A DNA stretch of 64,000 nt from Filifactor alocis ATCC 35896 (GCF_000163895.2 NC_016630.1:310001-374000); one strand, 5' to 3'; positions 32,902 through 43,131 are shown, counted from the first letter of the stretch. Translations and numbers: made by a program. Notes: a model not told the origin generated them from the letters alone.

Positions 32902-35082
32902 CTATTTTCTTTTGTCTCTTTGAGAAGAATCAAATTTTCTTCTGTTTCCATTTCTTTGACTCTTTTTATCTTTTTCAGAAACATAATCAATTGGTTCTCC
33001 GACATCTCGCTGCATTACAGCTCTTCTAGACAAATTCATTCTGCCTTGATCATCTATTTCCATCAACATAACTTCGACTTCATCACCCACACTCCATAAA
33101 GAAGAAATATCATCTGTTCTTTGAATATCTGCTTGAGAAATATGAATCAGACCCTCTTTACCGGGCATAAATTCTGCAAATGCACCGAAATCCATTAAAC
33201 GAGTGACTTTTGCACGATAAATTTTTCCAACTTCGGGCTCTTCTACTATCTCTTCTATCATTTGTTTTGCCAACTTACCTTTATCTCTTTCAACTGCAAG
33301 AATAAAGATATTTCCATCTTGTTCGATATCGATCTTAGCACCTGTTTCATCAATAATTTTATTAATTACCTTTCCGCCTGTACCAATAACTTCTCTAATC
33401 TTCTCCGGATCAATTTTCATTTGAAGAACCATTGGTGCATATTGAGAGATTTCAGGTCTTGGTGAAGAGATTACTTCTCTCATTTTATTTAATATAAATA
33501 AACGACCTTGTCTCGCCTGTTCCAATGCTTTAGTTAAAATTTCTTCATCAATCCCTGAAATTTTAATGTCCATTTGGATAGCCGTAATCCCCTCTTCTGT
33601 TCCTGCTACCTTAAAATCCATATCTCCAAGAAAGTCTTCCATTCCTTGGATATCTGACAAAATTGCTAAGTGTTCGTCTTCTTTAATTAGTCCCATAGCA
33701 ATCCCGGCAACCATTCGCTTCATTGGAACTCCGGCGTCTAACAGAGATAATGTACTGCCACATACACTGGCTTGTGATGTACTTCCGTTTGAACTCATAA
33801 CTTCTGATACAACACGAATTGCATAGGCAAATTCTTCTTTGGAAGGCAACATAGGCAAAATTGCTCTTTCAGCCAACGCTCCATGTCCTATTTCTCTACG
33901 TCCTGGTCCTCTGGATGGTCTTGCTTCCCCTACACTATAAGCCGGAAAATTATAATGATGCATATATCTTTTTTCTATATTTTCATCCAATCCGTCTAAT
34001 GTTTGCATTTCTCCTAAAGCTCCCAATGTGGTAACACTCATAACTTGAGTTTGTCCTCGAGTAAAAATAGCGCTCCCATGTGTTCTAGGTAATGTCCCTA
34101 CTTCACAAGAAATAGGTCTGATTTCATCCATAGAACGGTTATCCGGTCTGATACGATCAACCAAAATAAGCTCTCTGATGCCTTCTTTGGTAATTTTATA
34201 AATTGTTTCTTCAACATCTTTTATATTTTCAGGATAAATTTCAGCAAAATGTTCCATAATTTCCTGTCTTGCTTTATCCATATTTTCCATTCTCTCAGTC
34301 TTATCTTTTGTAAGAATAGCAGCCTTCATTTTCTCTTTTCCATATTCTAAAACATGAGATTCAATTTGTTCATCTGCTTTGAATACTACATATTCCATTT
34401 TTTCTTTCCCGACTTCTTCGACAATAGTTTCTATAAAAGACACTATCTTTTTGATTTCTTCGTGTGCATATAGAATTGCTTCTAACATAGTTCTTTCAGT
34501 AACCTCATTAGCACCTGCCTCAACCATCATAATTGCATCTTTTGTTCCGGAAACTGTTAAATGTAAATCTGAAGCAGCTCTTTGGTCTACATCAGGATTT
34601 AAAATTAATTGTCCATCAATTAATCCTACTGCTACAGATCCGGTTGGTCCGTTAAAAGGGATGGAAGAAATAGAAAGAGCTATAGATGAACCAATCATAG
34701 CCAATACATCCGGAGTAACATCCGGTTCTACCGAAAGGACAGTTGCTACTACCTGTACATCGTTCCTAAATCCTTTTGGAAACAACGGTCTGATTGGGCG
34801 ATCAATTAATCTGGAAGTTAAAATAGCCTTTTCAGAAGGTCTGCCTTCTCTCTTAATGAAGCCTCCCGGGATTTTTCCAACAGAATATAGTCTTTCTTCA
34901 AAATCTACACTTAGCGGAAAAAAATCAATCCCTTCTCGAGGTAAAGCTGAGTTTGTAGCTGTAACCAACACAACAGTATCTCCACAACTTACCAAACATG
35001 CCCCATTCGCCAATTCGGCAACCTTTCCTATTTCTATCTTAAGTTGTCTATTTCCCAATGGCATTTCAAAGATTTTACTCAT
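32902..35082 (-). CDS. pnp: Polyribonucleotide nucleotidyltransferase
   Basis: Phosphorolytic 3'-5' exoribonuclease of the mRNA degradosome, 726 residues. It has two RNase PH domains (FFPLSVDFEERLYSVGKIPGGFIKREGRP; later EIGHGALAERA), a KH domain at about 555-620 (IREVIGTGGKVI) and an S1 domain at about 620-695 (GKIYRAKVTRLMDFGAFAEFMPGKEGLIHIS). A basic tail follows. AAGGAG precedes the ATG at 35082. It lies after rpsO, the conserved order. Confidence 0.98.
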   Translation of the reverse strand: MSKIFEMPLGNRQLKIEIGKVAELANGACLVSCGDTVVLVTATNSALPREGIDFFPLSVDFEERLYSVGKIPGGFIKREGRPSEKAILTSRLIDRPIRPLFPKGFRNDVQVVATVLSVEPDVTPDVLAMIGSSIALSISSIPFNGPTGSVAVGLIDGQLILNPDVDQRAASDLHLTVSGTKDAIMMVEAGANEVTERTMLEAILYAHEEIKKIVSFIETIVEEVGKEKMEYVVFKADEQIESHVLEYGKEKMKAAILTKDKTERMENMDKARQEIMEHFAEIYPENIKDVEETIYKITKEGIRELILVDRIRPDNRSMDEIRPISCEVGTLPRTHGSAIFTRGQTQVMSVTTLGALGEMQTLDGLDENIEKRYMHHYNFPAYSVGEARPSRGPGRREIGHGALAERAILPMLPSKEEFAYAIRVVSEVMSSNGSTSQASVCGSTLSLLDAGVPMKRMVAGIAMGLIKEDEHLAILSDIQGMEDFLGDMDFKVAGTEEGITAIQMDIKISGIDEEILTKALEQARQGRLFILNKMREVISSPRPEISQYAPMVLQMKIDPEKIREVIGTGGKVINKIIDETGAKIDIEQDGNIFILAVERDKGKLAKQMIEEIVEEPEVGKIYRAKVTRLMDFGAFAEFMPGKEGLIHISQADIQRTDDISSLWSVGDEVEVMLMEIDDQGRMNLSRRAVMQRDVGEPIDYVSEKDKKSQRNGNRRKFDSSQRDKRK

Positions 35083-35195
35083 TATAGTACTCCTTTTCAA
35101 AACAATTTTATTATCATCACTGTTATCAAAATAATTTTCAACAATAAAAAAGTCAAATAATTGCAATCACTTCTATTATTTTACAATACATTTAA

Positions 35196-35225
35196 AAAAA
35201 GAGCAGGACTAACCCTACTCTTTTT
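35196..35225 (-). terminator. Terminator/processing hairpin between rpsO and pnp
   Basis: AAAAAGAGCAGG pairs with CCTACTCTTTTT with one mismatch, directly after the rpsO stop, with T-rich sequence following on the minus strand. In other bacteria the rpsO-pnp intergenic hairpin terminates part of the transcription and is an RNase III target. Confidence 0.7.
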
Positions 35226-35231
35226 ATCTCA

Positions 35232-35495
35232 CTATTTTCTCAATCCTAATCGTTTAATTAGAGAGTTATATCTTTCCAAATCTTTTGATTTTAGATATTT
35301 AAGAAGATTTCTTCTTGTTCCTACCATTTTGAACAAACCTCTTCTTGAATGAGAATCTTTTGGATGCACTTTTAAATGGTCATTTAATTCCAAAATTCTT
35401 CCTGTCAAAACTGCAATTTGAACTTCCGGAGACCCTGTATCTCCTTCGTGTACCGCATACTCTTTAATAATTTCAGTCTTTCTTTCTGCTGTCAT
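35232..35495 (-). CDS. rpsO: Ribosomal protein S15
   Basis: Small-subunit protein of 87 residues that organises the central 16S domain. The signature GDTGSPEVQIAVLTGRI ... HPKDSHSRRGLFKMVGTRRNLLKYL is complete. TAGGAGG precedes the ATG at 35495; a 34-codon extension upstream is untranslated leader. The leader contains a hairpin that may be the site of S15 feedback. Confidence 0.98.
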   Translation of the reverse strand: MTAERKTEIIKEYAVHEGDTGSPEVQIAVLTGRILELNDHLKVHPKDSHSRRGLFKMVGTRRNLLKYLKSKDLERYNSLIKRLGLRK

Positions 35496-35519
35496 TTTAT
35501 TTCCTCCTAAAATTTTTAT

Positions 35520-35551
35520 ACTCCACCAAGTTACAAAGAATACGTTGGAGT
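35520..35551 (-). promoter_or_regulatory. Hairpin in rpsO leader
   Basis: ACTCCA (35546-35551 read on the minus strand) pairs with TGGAGT (35520-35525) around a 20-base loop, ending 24 bases before the rpsO ATG. S15 autoregulatory leaders of several different architectures are known; this is a candidate by position only. Confidence 0.4.
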
Positions 35552-35756
35552 GTCGAATTCCTCGTAAAGGTGCTTGCAACTGTCTGTATGATACCACAAA
35601 CTTGTAGTTTCGTAAATACTTTATTTAGTATTTATTAATTTGGTTTCTATGATTGTCAAACATATGTGACAAAAACATCCGTTTTAAATCTAAGCTATAC
35701 TCTTAAAATATTTATAATTAATAAAATATGAATTCCAATATATCGTATTTTAAGAT

Positions 35757-36689
35757 TTAATACTTTTCATCATGCTGTTTTCTAATCAATATTTCGTCTT
35801 TTGAAATTTGATTTTTCAGCTCCTCTAAGGAATTGAATTTCATCTCATCTCTAATTTTACTGATAAAACGCACTGTAATTTCTTCTCCATAAATTTCTTT
35901 TTCAAAATCCAAAATATGAACTTCTAACGAAATTCTATTATTTAACAAAGAGATAGTAGGATTATATCCTACACTTGTTGCGCCAATATAATGTTTACCA
36001 TGATATTCAACTATTGTATTATATACTCCTAATGCAGGTAATACAGTATGTTCATCATAACTTATATTTGCTGTAGGAAATCCTAACTTTCTGCCATTTT
36101 CTTTTCCATGAATCACTTCTCCCGTAATAGCAAACATTCTTCCAAGATATTCCTTTGCTACATCTACTTTACCTTTTTTAATCAATTGTCTGATATATGA
36201 ACTTGAAATCCGAACTCCATCCTCAAAAAACAAAGGAATAATTTCAACTGTCAATCCTAATTGACTCCCCACACTCTGAATACACTCAGCAGAACCTTCT
36301 CTACCTTTACCAAAATGAGCATCTTCTCCTAGTACAAGATATTTCGTGTGCAATTTATCAATCAGTATTTCTTGAATAAAATCATTTGTAGACATTCCCA
36401 TAATCTCTTCATCGAAAGGAACACTTAAGATAGTATCTATTCCCAACTCTTTCAATTTTGCATCACGTTCTCTATTAGTAAATAACTTTTCAACTTTTTT
36501 TTTCAAAACATATTCTAACGGATGATTTTCATAAGTGAATACAACGCTTTTTAAATTTTTTTGCTTTGATATTTCTAATGTTCGTTCCATAAGCTTTAGA
36601 TGACCACGATGTAATCCATCAAAATTTCCAATCGTAACAACAGTCTCTTCACTTATCGCGATTGAGTTCATATATGATTTAAATGACAC
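35757..36689 (-). CDS. ribF: Bifunctional riboflavin kinase/FAD synthetase
   Basis: Makes FMN and FAD from riboflavin, 310 residues. The N-terminal adenylyltransferase domain has TIGNFDGLHRGHLKLM and the ISSSYIRQLI motif. The C-terminal kinase domain has HGKENGRKLGFPTANI, where the Thr/Asn pair binds metal and phosphate, and LEVHILDFEKEIYG. It is the last gene of the rimP-infB-truB operon. Confidence 0.97.
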   Translation of the reverse strand: MSFKSYMNSIAISEETVVTIGNFDGLHRGHLKLMERTLEISKQKNLKSVVFTYENHPLEYVLKKKVEKLFTNRERDAKLKELGIDTILSVPFDEEIMGMSTNDFIQEILIDKLHTKYLVLGEDAHFGKGREGSAECIQSVGSQLGLTVEIIPLFFEDGVRISSSYIRQLIKKGKVDVAKEYLGRMFAITGEVIHGKENGRKLGFPTANISYDEHTVLPALGVYNTIVEYHGKHYIGATSVGYNPTISLLNNRISLEVHILDFEKEIYGEEITVRFISKIRDEMKFNSLEELKNQISKDEILIRKQHDEKY

Positions 36690-36741
36690 TCAGAATACCT
36701 CCAATTTTTTTATATGTGAAATAGTCCCAGATATTATTCCA

Positions 36742-37638
36742 CTATACAAACTTAATATTTTTTAAATACTTTTTACTATTACTTTCAAATATAGTTCCAA
36801 TTCCCAAGAGCATATCTTCTTTTGAATATATACGATAAATTCCTGTTGTTAAATCAAAATTATTTAAAAAAACTGTTCCACCATTAAGATAAATCTTACT
36901 AAGCAAGTCGTCTAATGTATATTCTGGATAATGCAATAATATATTTTCTATGGGGATTATGATATTATTTTGATCTAAACTCTCCGTCTGTCCTTCTAAT
37001 TCTTCCAGTGTTATACTATCCTGGATATAAAAATTTCCACTTTCTGTACGAATTAATAATGATAAGTATCCTATATTTCCTATTTCTGCAGCAATATCTA
37101 CCGCTAAACTTCTTATATATGTTCCTGAGGAACAGATGATATCAAGCGAAAAGGAATCCACATCACATTCTAACAAATTAATGGAATGAATAAAAATATT
37201 CCTTTCCTTTATTTCAATTTCAGAAAGTTCCTGTCCCAATCTTGCTAATTCATATAGTCTCTTCCCATTCACTTTTATTGCACTGTATTTAGGAGGAATC
37301 TGAGAAATTTCTCCAATAAATTTCTGGATTGCTTGTAGCAACTGTTCTTTTTGGAAGGGAACAACCTTTCTTCTATCTGTTACCATTCCATAAGAATCCA
37401 GTGTATCTGTTTGTAAGCCCAAATTAACTTTAGCATAATACCTCTTTTTATCCTTTAATACAAAATCACTAAATTTAGTTGCTCTCCCTATGCATATAGG
37501 AAGAACTCCGGCAGCATTTGGATCTAACGTACCGGTATGACCTACTTTTTTTTGGCGAAGCAATCTTCTTACAATTGACACAACATCATGCGACGTCATC
37601 CCGGTTGGTTTTAAAATATTAATGAAGCCATCCATCAT
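36742..37638 (-). CDS. truB: tRNA pseudouridine-55 synthase
   Basis: Converts U55 of tRNA to pseudouridine, 298 residues. The catalytic Asp is in VGHTGTLDPNAAGVLPICIG; PPKYSAIKVNGKRLYELAR and SSGTYIRSLAVDI are further signatures. It overlaps the end of nrnA by 4 bases, so translation is coupled. Confidence 0.97.
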   Translation of the reverse strand: MMDGFINILKPTGMTSHDVVSIVRRLLRQKKVGHTGTLDPNAAGVLPICIGRATKFSDFVLKDKKRYYAKVNLGLQTDTLDSYGMVTDRRKVVPFQKEQLLQAIQKFIGEISQIPPKYSAIKVNGKRLYELARLGQELSEIEIKERNIFIHSINLLECDVDSFSLDIICSSGTYIRSLAVDIAAEIGNIGYLSLLIRTESGNFYIQDSITLEELEGQTESLDQNNIIIPIENILLHYPEYTLDDLLSKIYLNGGTVFLNNFDLTTGIYRIYSKEDMLLGIGTIFESNSKKYLKNIKFV

Positions 37639-38594
37639 AAAACATACTCCCTTGCATTATTGATTACCGACTCCATAACATCTTCTAACAAACCGGCAAA
37701 ACTACAACCTGCAGCATTCTTATGCCCACCACCACCATATTTTCTCGCAAATGAAGCAACATCCAAATCTCCTTTTGAACGAAGGGATAATTTAATCTCA
37801 TTTATGTCTTTCTCTTTAAATAAAATTCCCATCCTCACTCCGTGAATATTGATGACATAATCAACCAAATTTTCTACATCATTGTAACAAATATGATGTC
37901 TTTCTAACATATCTTTTTTTAAATAAGCAGTCGCTAAAATTCCATCAACCTGTATCGTGGATAAAACTTCTGATAATAATTTAAGATAATTCTCATCTTG
38001 ACTGCGAAAAATACAATCTACTATTGTTGTACGGTCTGCTCCCTTTTCTAATAAATCAGATGCAGCCATTAAAGTAGTACTGTCTGCACAGTCGTACATA
38101 AAATTTCCTGTATCGGTCAATATTCCTGCATATAGACATGTAGCAATATCTTTTGTCAAACACTGCGGATAATATTTTTTTAAATGATGGTATACTAACT
38201 CGCAAGTAGAAGACATATTTTCATCCACAAAATTATAATCTCCATACATTTCATTTTGTTCATGATGATCAATATTTATCACATGAGAGCTATTTTTAAA
38301 AATCTTGTCAGATATCTTCAGTCTGTCTATAACACCACAATCTAAACCGATAAAAACATATTCTTTTCCTTCCAGATAGCCCTCTATTTTTTCTGATGTC
38401 ATTTGTTTGTCATAATCTCTAAGAAATGATAAGTTTTGTGGCAGTTTATCGTCTATTACATAATAAGCTTCTTTACCTAACTCTTGTAAAGCCAATTTAA
38501 ATGCCAAAGAAGAAGATACATTATCTCCATCAGGGCCAATATGAGAACTAATTATAAAAAGTTTATTTTTTTCAATAATATCTCTAAAATCCAT
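37635..38594 (-). CDS. nrnA: DHH-DHHA1 nanoRNase / pAp phosphatase
   Basis: Degrades short oligoribonucleotides and 3'-phosphoadenosine-5'-phosphate, 319 residues. Motifs: ISSHIGPDGDNVSSSLA, FIGLDCG, NIDHHEQN (DHH) and TDTGNF, with the DHHA1 substrate-binding GGGGHKNAAG near the C-terminus. Because the window encodes CdaA, note that some DHH-DHHA1 proteins also cleave linear pApA from c-di-AMP breakdown. Confidence 0.96.
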   Translation of the reverse strand: MDFRDIIEKNKLFIISSHIGPDGDNVSSSLAFKLALQELGKEAYYVIDDKLPQNLSFLRDYDKQMTSEKIEGYLEGKEYVFIGLDCGVIDRLKISDKIFKNSSHVINIDHHEQNEMYGDYNFVDENMSSTCELVYHHLKKYYPQCLTKDIATCLYAGILTDTGNFMYDCADSTTLMAASDLLEKGADRTTIVDCIFRSQDENYLKLLSEVLSTIQVDGILATAYLKKDMLERHHICYNDVENLVDYVINIHGVRMGILFKEKDINEIKLSLRSKGDLDVASFARKYGGGGHKNAAGCSFAGLLEDVMESVINNAREYVL

Positions 38595-38606
38595 CTCTAC
38601 AAACCC

Positions 38607-38972
38607 CTACTCTTCTGTGGAATTTTGGTTTAATTCACTTATCATCTTGGACATCTCTACACCATTTTCAATAGAGTGATCTAGTCTAAAAATAATTTCC
38701 GGAGTATATCTTAAATCTACCTGTCTTCCCACTTCTTTTCTGACATAACCGCTCGCTCTTTTCAAGCCATCTAAAATAGTTTCAGGGTTATCTCCAAGCA
38801 CACTAATATAAATGTATGCATATTTTAAATCTCTGACAACCTCTACACTTGTTACAGAAATTAAACCTTTTGAATTTCTGATTTTTGTATCTTTAATCTC
38901 TCCTTCAAGGAGCATATTACCAACTACTTTTCTTATTTCTTCAGAAATTCTTCTTGTTCTATCATAAGACAT
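38607..38972 (-). CDS. rbfA: Ribosome-binding factor A
   Basis: Late 30S maturation factor with a KH-like fold, 121 residues. Signature features are RTRRISEEIRKVVGNML, the IRNSKGLISVTSVEVVRDLKYAYIYISV strand region and LRYTPEIIFRLDHSIENG. It sits 12 bases after infB in the standard order. Confidence 0.96.
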   Translation of the reverse strand: MSYDRTRRISEEIRKVVGNMLLEGEIKDTKIRNSKGLISVTSVEVVRDLKYAYIYISVLGDNPETILDGLKRASGYVRKEVGRQVDLRYTPEIIFRLDHSIENGVEMSKMISELNQNSTEE

Positions 38973-38984
38973 TCTTTTCTCACC

Positions 38985-41264
38985 TTAGCCTTTTTTTATC
39001 TCTTTAATAATGTAATTTTCAATAATATCTCCTTCTTTTATATCATTATAATTGGTTAGGCCAATTCCACAATCATATCCTGCGGCTACTTCTTTAACAT
39101 CGTCTTTGAATCTACGTAAGGAATCAATTTCTCCTTCGTAGATTACAATTCCATCTCTTACTAACCTTACTTTTGCATTTCTTTGAATTTTACCTTCCAA
39201 TACATAAGAACCTGCAATCATACCAACCTTTGGCACTTTAAACGGCATTCTGACTTCTGCCTTGCCTAATTCTTCTTCTACAAATTCAGGAGAGAGCATT
39301 CCTTTCATAGCCTTTTCTACATCTTCTATCGCTTCATAAATAATACGATAGGTTCTCATATCTACCTTTTCTCGTTCAGCAATAGATACTGCCCCTGTAG
39401 CAGGTCTTACATTAAATCCAATAATAATAGCATTTGATGCTGATGCAAGCATTACATCTGATTCTGTAATTGCTCCTACACTTCCATGAATTACTTTTAC
39501 CACTACTTCCTCATTACTAATTTTTTCAAACGACTTTTTAATCGCATCAATAGAACCTTGTACATCCGCTTTCACAATGATGTTTAATTCTTTCATTTCA
39601 CCTGATTGCATTTTTTCGAACAAATCTTCTAATGAAATTTTTGAAGTCTGCTTCATATACTCTTCTCGTTTTCTCTCCTGTCTAGCAGTTCCCAAATCTC
39701 TTGCCTCTTTATCACTAGATACAGCAAAAAATTGGTCTCCTGCATCCGGGACGGAATTCAAACCTTGAATTTCAACCGCTGTAGACGGTCCGGCCTTTTT
39801 TATTCTTTTCCCTTTTGAATTAAGCATTGCTCTCACTCTACCATAGGCAGTTCCTGCAACAACAGGGTCACCTTCTTTCAGTGTTCCATTCTGAACAATT
39901 AAAGTTGCAACAGTTCCCCTACCCTTATCTAACTTAGACTCGACTACAGTTCCAATCGCTTTTCTATTTGGGTTTGCCCTTAATTCTTCCATTTCAGCAA
40001 CCAATAGAACCATTTCTAACAAATCGTCAATATGTTCTCCTGTTTTTGCTGATACGGGAACATCAATTGTAGTTCCTCCCCACGACTCTACCAAAATTCC
40101 TTTTTCTGATAATTCTTGTCTAACACGATCTATATTGGCTGTAGGCTTATCAATTTTATTGATTGCTATAATCATTGGGACGCCAGCCGCCTTAACATGA
40201 TCTATAGCTTCTATTGTCTGTGGCATAATTCCATCGTCCGCTGCAACAACAATAATAACAATATCTGTTACTTGAGCCCCTCTTGCTCTCATTTCAGTAA
40301 ACGCCTCATGCCCGGGTGTGTCTAAAAATACAATTTTCTTTCCATTGATTACTACTTCGGAAGCTCCGATATGTTGTGTAATTCCACCTGCTTCACTATT
40401 CGTAACCTTGGTATTTCGAATGGTATCCAACAATGTAGTCTTCCCATGATCTACGTGTCCCATAACAGTTACAATCGGAGATCTGGGTTTTAAATCTTCT
40501 TCGCGGTCTTCTTCTATGACAAAATCCACAACTTCTTCTTCTTTTTCTTTTTGAACCAACATCACATCGTAATCAAGTGCAACTTTTTCTGCTGTTTCAA
40601 ATTTAATTGTTTGATTGATATTTGCCATAATTCCCAGTTTCATAATACTCATAATAACATCCGTTGCAGGAACATTTAAAATTTGTGCCAAATCACCTAC
40701 AACAATCGTATCATCTATTTCAAAAATGCCTTCATCTTGCTTTACTACTTCACTCATATCTTGTTTGGATTCCTTTTCTTTTTTATTGACATAATCATGT
40801 TTCTTCCCTTTAGATTTCTTCATCATTTTATCATTGTGATATCCTGATTGTTTTTCTTGAATAGGTGCTGATTTTACTTTTATCTTTTCATTCTTCTTTA
40901 CTTTCTTTTTCATTTTTTTATTTTTTAAGCTATCTTCACCTTTGTTTTTATCTACAGCTTCGGGTTGTGAAATGATAGAAGGTTTTAACTTCTCTTTATT
41001 ATCCTGTTTCTTTAATATCTTATCACTATCTTTTTCAGAATAGTTTTGATTAAGCTGCTTTTTTTTGCTTTGATTTACAGTTTTGTTTGTTTCTTTTTTT
41101 GAACTAGCATTGGACAGTGTTACTCGGATTTTATTGCTATCATCTGCTGTCAATGTACTCATATGACTCGCTACATTGATAGACAGTTTGACTGCTGTCT
41201 CGATTACCTTTTTTGATGATATATTCAACTCTTGAGCTAATTTATATACTCTTATTTTCTCCAT
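38985..41264 (-). CDS. infB: Translation initiation factor IF-2
   Basis: GTPase that places initiator tRNA on the 30S subunit, 759 residues. An IF2_N module at the N-terminus (VYKLAQELNISSKKVI) is followed by a Lys-rich low-complexity region (about 55-175), a second IF2_N-like module (about 185-240), the G domain with GHVDHGKTT, DTPGHEAF and NKIDKP, and the C-terminal beta-barrel and fMet-tRNA-binding domains. It overlaps ylxQ by 23 bases. Confidence 0.98.
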   Translation of the reverse strand: MEKIRVYKLAQELNISSKKVIETAVKLSINVASHMSTLTADDSNKIRVTLSNASSKKETNKTVNQSKKKQLNQNYSEKDSDKILKKQDNKEKLKPSIISQPEAVDKNKGEDSLKNKKMKKKVKKNEKIKVKSAPIQEKQSGYHNDKMMKKSKGKKHDYVNKKEKESKQDMSEVVKQDEGIFEIDDTIVVGDLAQILNVPATDVIMSIMKLGIMANINQTIKFETAEKVALDYDVMLVQKEKEEEVVDFVIEEDREEDLKPRSPIVTVMGHVDHGKTTLLDTIRNTKVTNSEAGGITQHIGASEVVINGKKIVFLDTPGHEAFTEMRARGAQVTDIVIIVVAADDGIMPQTIEAIDHVKAAGVPMIIAINKIDKPTANIDRVRQELSEKGILVESWGGTTIDVPVSAKTGEHIDDLLEMVLLVAEMEELRANPNRKAIGTVVESKLDKGRGTVATLIVQNGTLKEGDPVVAGTAYGRVRAMLNSKGKRIKKAGPSTAVEIQGLNSVPDAGDQFFAVSSDKEARDLGTARQERKREEYMKQTSKISLEDLFEKMQSGEMKELNIIVKADVQGSIDAIKKSFEKISNEEVVVKVIHGSVGAITESDVMLASASNAIIIGFNVRPATGAVSIAEREKVDMRTYRIIYEAIEDVEKAMKGMLSPEFVEEELGKAEVRMPFKVPKVGMIAGSYVLEGKIQRNAKVRLVRDGIVIYEGEIDSLRRFKDDVKEVAAGYDCGIGLTNYNDIKEGDIIENYIIKEIKKG

Positions 41265-41571
41265 AATTCTCTCCTCCTAACAACTCCATAATCGCTTTTG
41301 CAAAGCCCTTATCATTGATACAAATTGATACCCGTTCTTGTTCTCCAATGGCTTTACCGAGCTCGTCTCTACTAAAAATATCACATATTACAATCCCTCT
41401 ATAATTTGCCTTATCCCTCAATCGCTTAGCTGTATTTCCCGAAGCATCTGAGGCAATAAATACAATTTTTGCTTTTTTTGATTTTATTTTTTCCAGTGTG
41501 ATTTCTTCTCCCGAAAAAGCTTTACCACATTTTTTTGCGAATCCAATCAATGTAAGTACCTTATTCTTCAT
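41242..41571 (-). CDS. L7Ae-family RNA-binding protein YlxQ
   Basis: A 109-residue protein of the L7Ae/L30e/S12e group, related to kink-turn RNA binders. It begins with VLTLIGFAKKCGKAFSGEE and contains AKIVFIASDASGNTAKRL. It is encoded between the YlxR gene and infB, overlapping both, as in Bacillus. The role in ribosome or RNase P biology is unsettled. Confidence 0.93.
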   Translation of the reverse strand: MKNKVLTLIGFAKKCGKAFSGEEITLEKIKSKKAKIVFIASDASGNTAKRLRDKANYRGIVICDIFSRDELGKAIGEQERVSICINDKGFAKAIMELLGGENYGENKSI

Positions 41572-41848
41572 TGGCTTTCAACTCTTTTCTTAAAGTATCA
41601 TAAACTTCTTCAGATACATCCATTTTGAATGTTTTATCTAACAATCTATTCTTATACATTTTTTCAAAACACTCCGGTTTAGAACAAAGATAAGCTCCTC
41701 GCCCATTCGCTTTTGAAGTCAAATCTAAAAAAATATCCCCTTGCTTTGTTTTTACTATCCTAAATAACAATCTTTTATCAGAATGATCTCCACAAACAAT
41801 ACATTTTCTTTGCGGAACTTTTTTTATCTTTCCAACGCCACTTGCCAT
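41561..41848 (-). CDS. rnpM: YlxR-family RNA-binding protein
   Basis: A 95-residue protein of the YlxR family, with PQRKCIVCGDHSDKRLL, LLFRIVKTKQ and the NGRGAYLCSKPECFEKM stretch. The Bacillus homologue has been described as a modulator of RNase P. It follows nusA and overlaps ylxQ by 11 bases. Confidence 0.93.
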   Translation of the reverse strand: MASGVGKIKKVPQRKCIVCGDHSDKRLLFRIVKTKQGDIFLDLTSKANGRGAYLCSKPECFEKMYKNRLLDKTFKMDVSEEVYDTLRKELKANEE

Positions 41849-41892
41849 CGATTTCCTCCTTACAATTGTAACTTAAAATCTATGACTCACGA

Positions 41893-43131
41893 TTAAATAT
41901 CGTTTCCATCATCAGTGTCACTATCATCCGAATCTTCTTGCGGAATAATCCAATTGTCTCTATTTTCCATTTGACTTGAAAAATCTCCATCATCCATGGT
42001 TTCTTGTAACGCTTGACTTTCACTCTTGATGTCAATCTTCCATCCCGTTAATTTAGCGGCCAATCTAGCATTCTGTCCTTCCTTACCAATTGCTAAAGAT
42101 AATTGATAATCCGGAACAATCACTTTTGCTGTTTTTTCTTCCTCATTTACTGATACATCTACTACTTTTGATGGACTCAATGCATTTGAAATGTATTCAA
42201 TCGGATTCTCATCATAATTTACAATATCAATTTTCTCTCCGTGTAATTCCTCTACAATATTTGCTACACGAATCCCTTTCCCGCCGACACAAGCGCCTAT
42301 TGCATCCACAGACGGATCAACCGAACACACTGATAATTTTGTTCTGGATCCTGCTTCTCTTGCAATAGATTTAATTTGTACAATACCATCGCTGATTTCC
42401 GGTACTTCTCTCTCGAATAATCTTTTTACTAAACCCGGACGACTACGAGACACTAAAATTTGAGGAACATTATTGTGTTTCTTCACTTCCAAAATATATA
42501 CAATAATTCTTTGCCCCACACTATATTCCTCGTACGGAATCTGCTCTTGAGAAATCATGGTTGCTTCTCCATAAATTGTGTGTCCCTTTTCAGAAACCAA
42601 ACTTAAATTTAAATGGCAAGTATTATGTTTTCCGATTCTAACAACCTCTCCTATCATAATTTCACTTTCTCGATTAGAAAACTCATTATATATAATATCT
42701 CTTCCTGCCTCAGTAATTTTTTGAATAACCACTTGTCTTGCTGTCTGCGTTGCTATACGACCAAAGTTTCGTGGAGTAATCTCTTCTTGAACGATATCCC
42801 CTACTTTATAATTGATATCAATCTCTTGGGCTCCTTCTAAAGAAATTTCTCCCTCCAACAAGTCAATTTCTCTCTTATTCACCACTTCTTTTTTTGAAAA
42901 TACCTTAATGTCTCCAGTTTCCCTATCAATAGAAACCTGAACATTATTTTTTTCTAATGATAATTTTTTTGGATCTTTTTCTACCAATGTATCGTTATAA
43001 TTATTTTTTTCAACAAAATTTTTCTTATATGCCTTTACCAAAGCCATTTCCACCGCTTCTATTAAAATGTCTTTGCTAATTCCTTTTTCATCTTCCAATT
43101 GTTGAATTGCAGATATAAACTCAGCGTTCAT
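41893..43131 (-). CDS. nusA: Transcription termination/antitermination factor NusA
   Basis: RNA polymerase-associated factor of 412 residues. Domains in order: N-terminal domain (about 1-125, MNAEFISAIQQLEDEKGISKD), S1 domain (about 130-200), and two KH domains (about 205-350, with DAIGACVGGKGIRV and LAIGKEGQNARLAAKLTGW). An acidic tail ends the protein (DDSDTDDGND). It is second in the operon after rimP. Confidence 0.97.
   Translation of the reverse strand: MNAEFISAIQQLEDEKGISKDILIEAVEMALVKAYKKNFVEKNNYNDTLVEKDPKKLSLEKNNVQVSIDRETGDIKVFSKKEVVNKREIDLLEGEISLEGAQEIDINYKVGDIVQEEITPRNFGRIATQTARQVVIQKITEAGRDIIYNEFSNRESEIMIGEVVRIGKHNTCHLNLSLVSEKGHTIYGEATMISQEQIPYEEYSVGQRIIVYILEVKKHNNVPQILVSRSRPGLVKRLFEREVPEISDGIVQIKSIAREAGSRTKLSVCSVDPSVDAIGACVGGKGIRVANIVEELHGEKIDIVNYDENPIEYISNALSPSKVVDVSVNEEEKTAKVIVPDYQLSLAIGKEGQNARLAAKLTGWKIDIKSESQALQETMDDGDFSSQMENRDNWIIPQEDSDDSDTDDGNDI

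Noticed and set aside
34379..35134. 251-codon plus-strand open frame over pnp
   Set aside because: Antisense to a strongly conserved gene, low-complexity Ser/Thr/Ile product, no ribosome-binding site.
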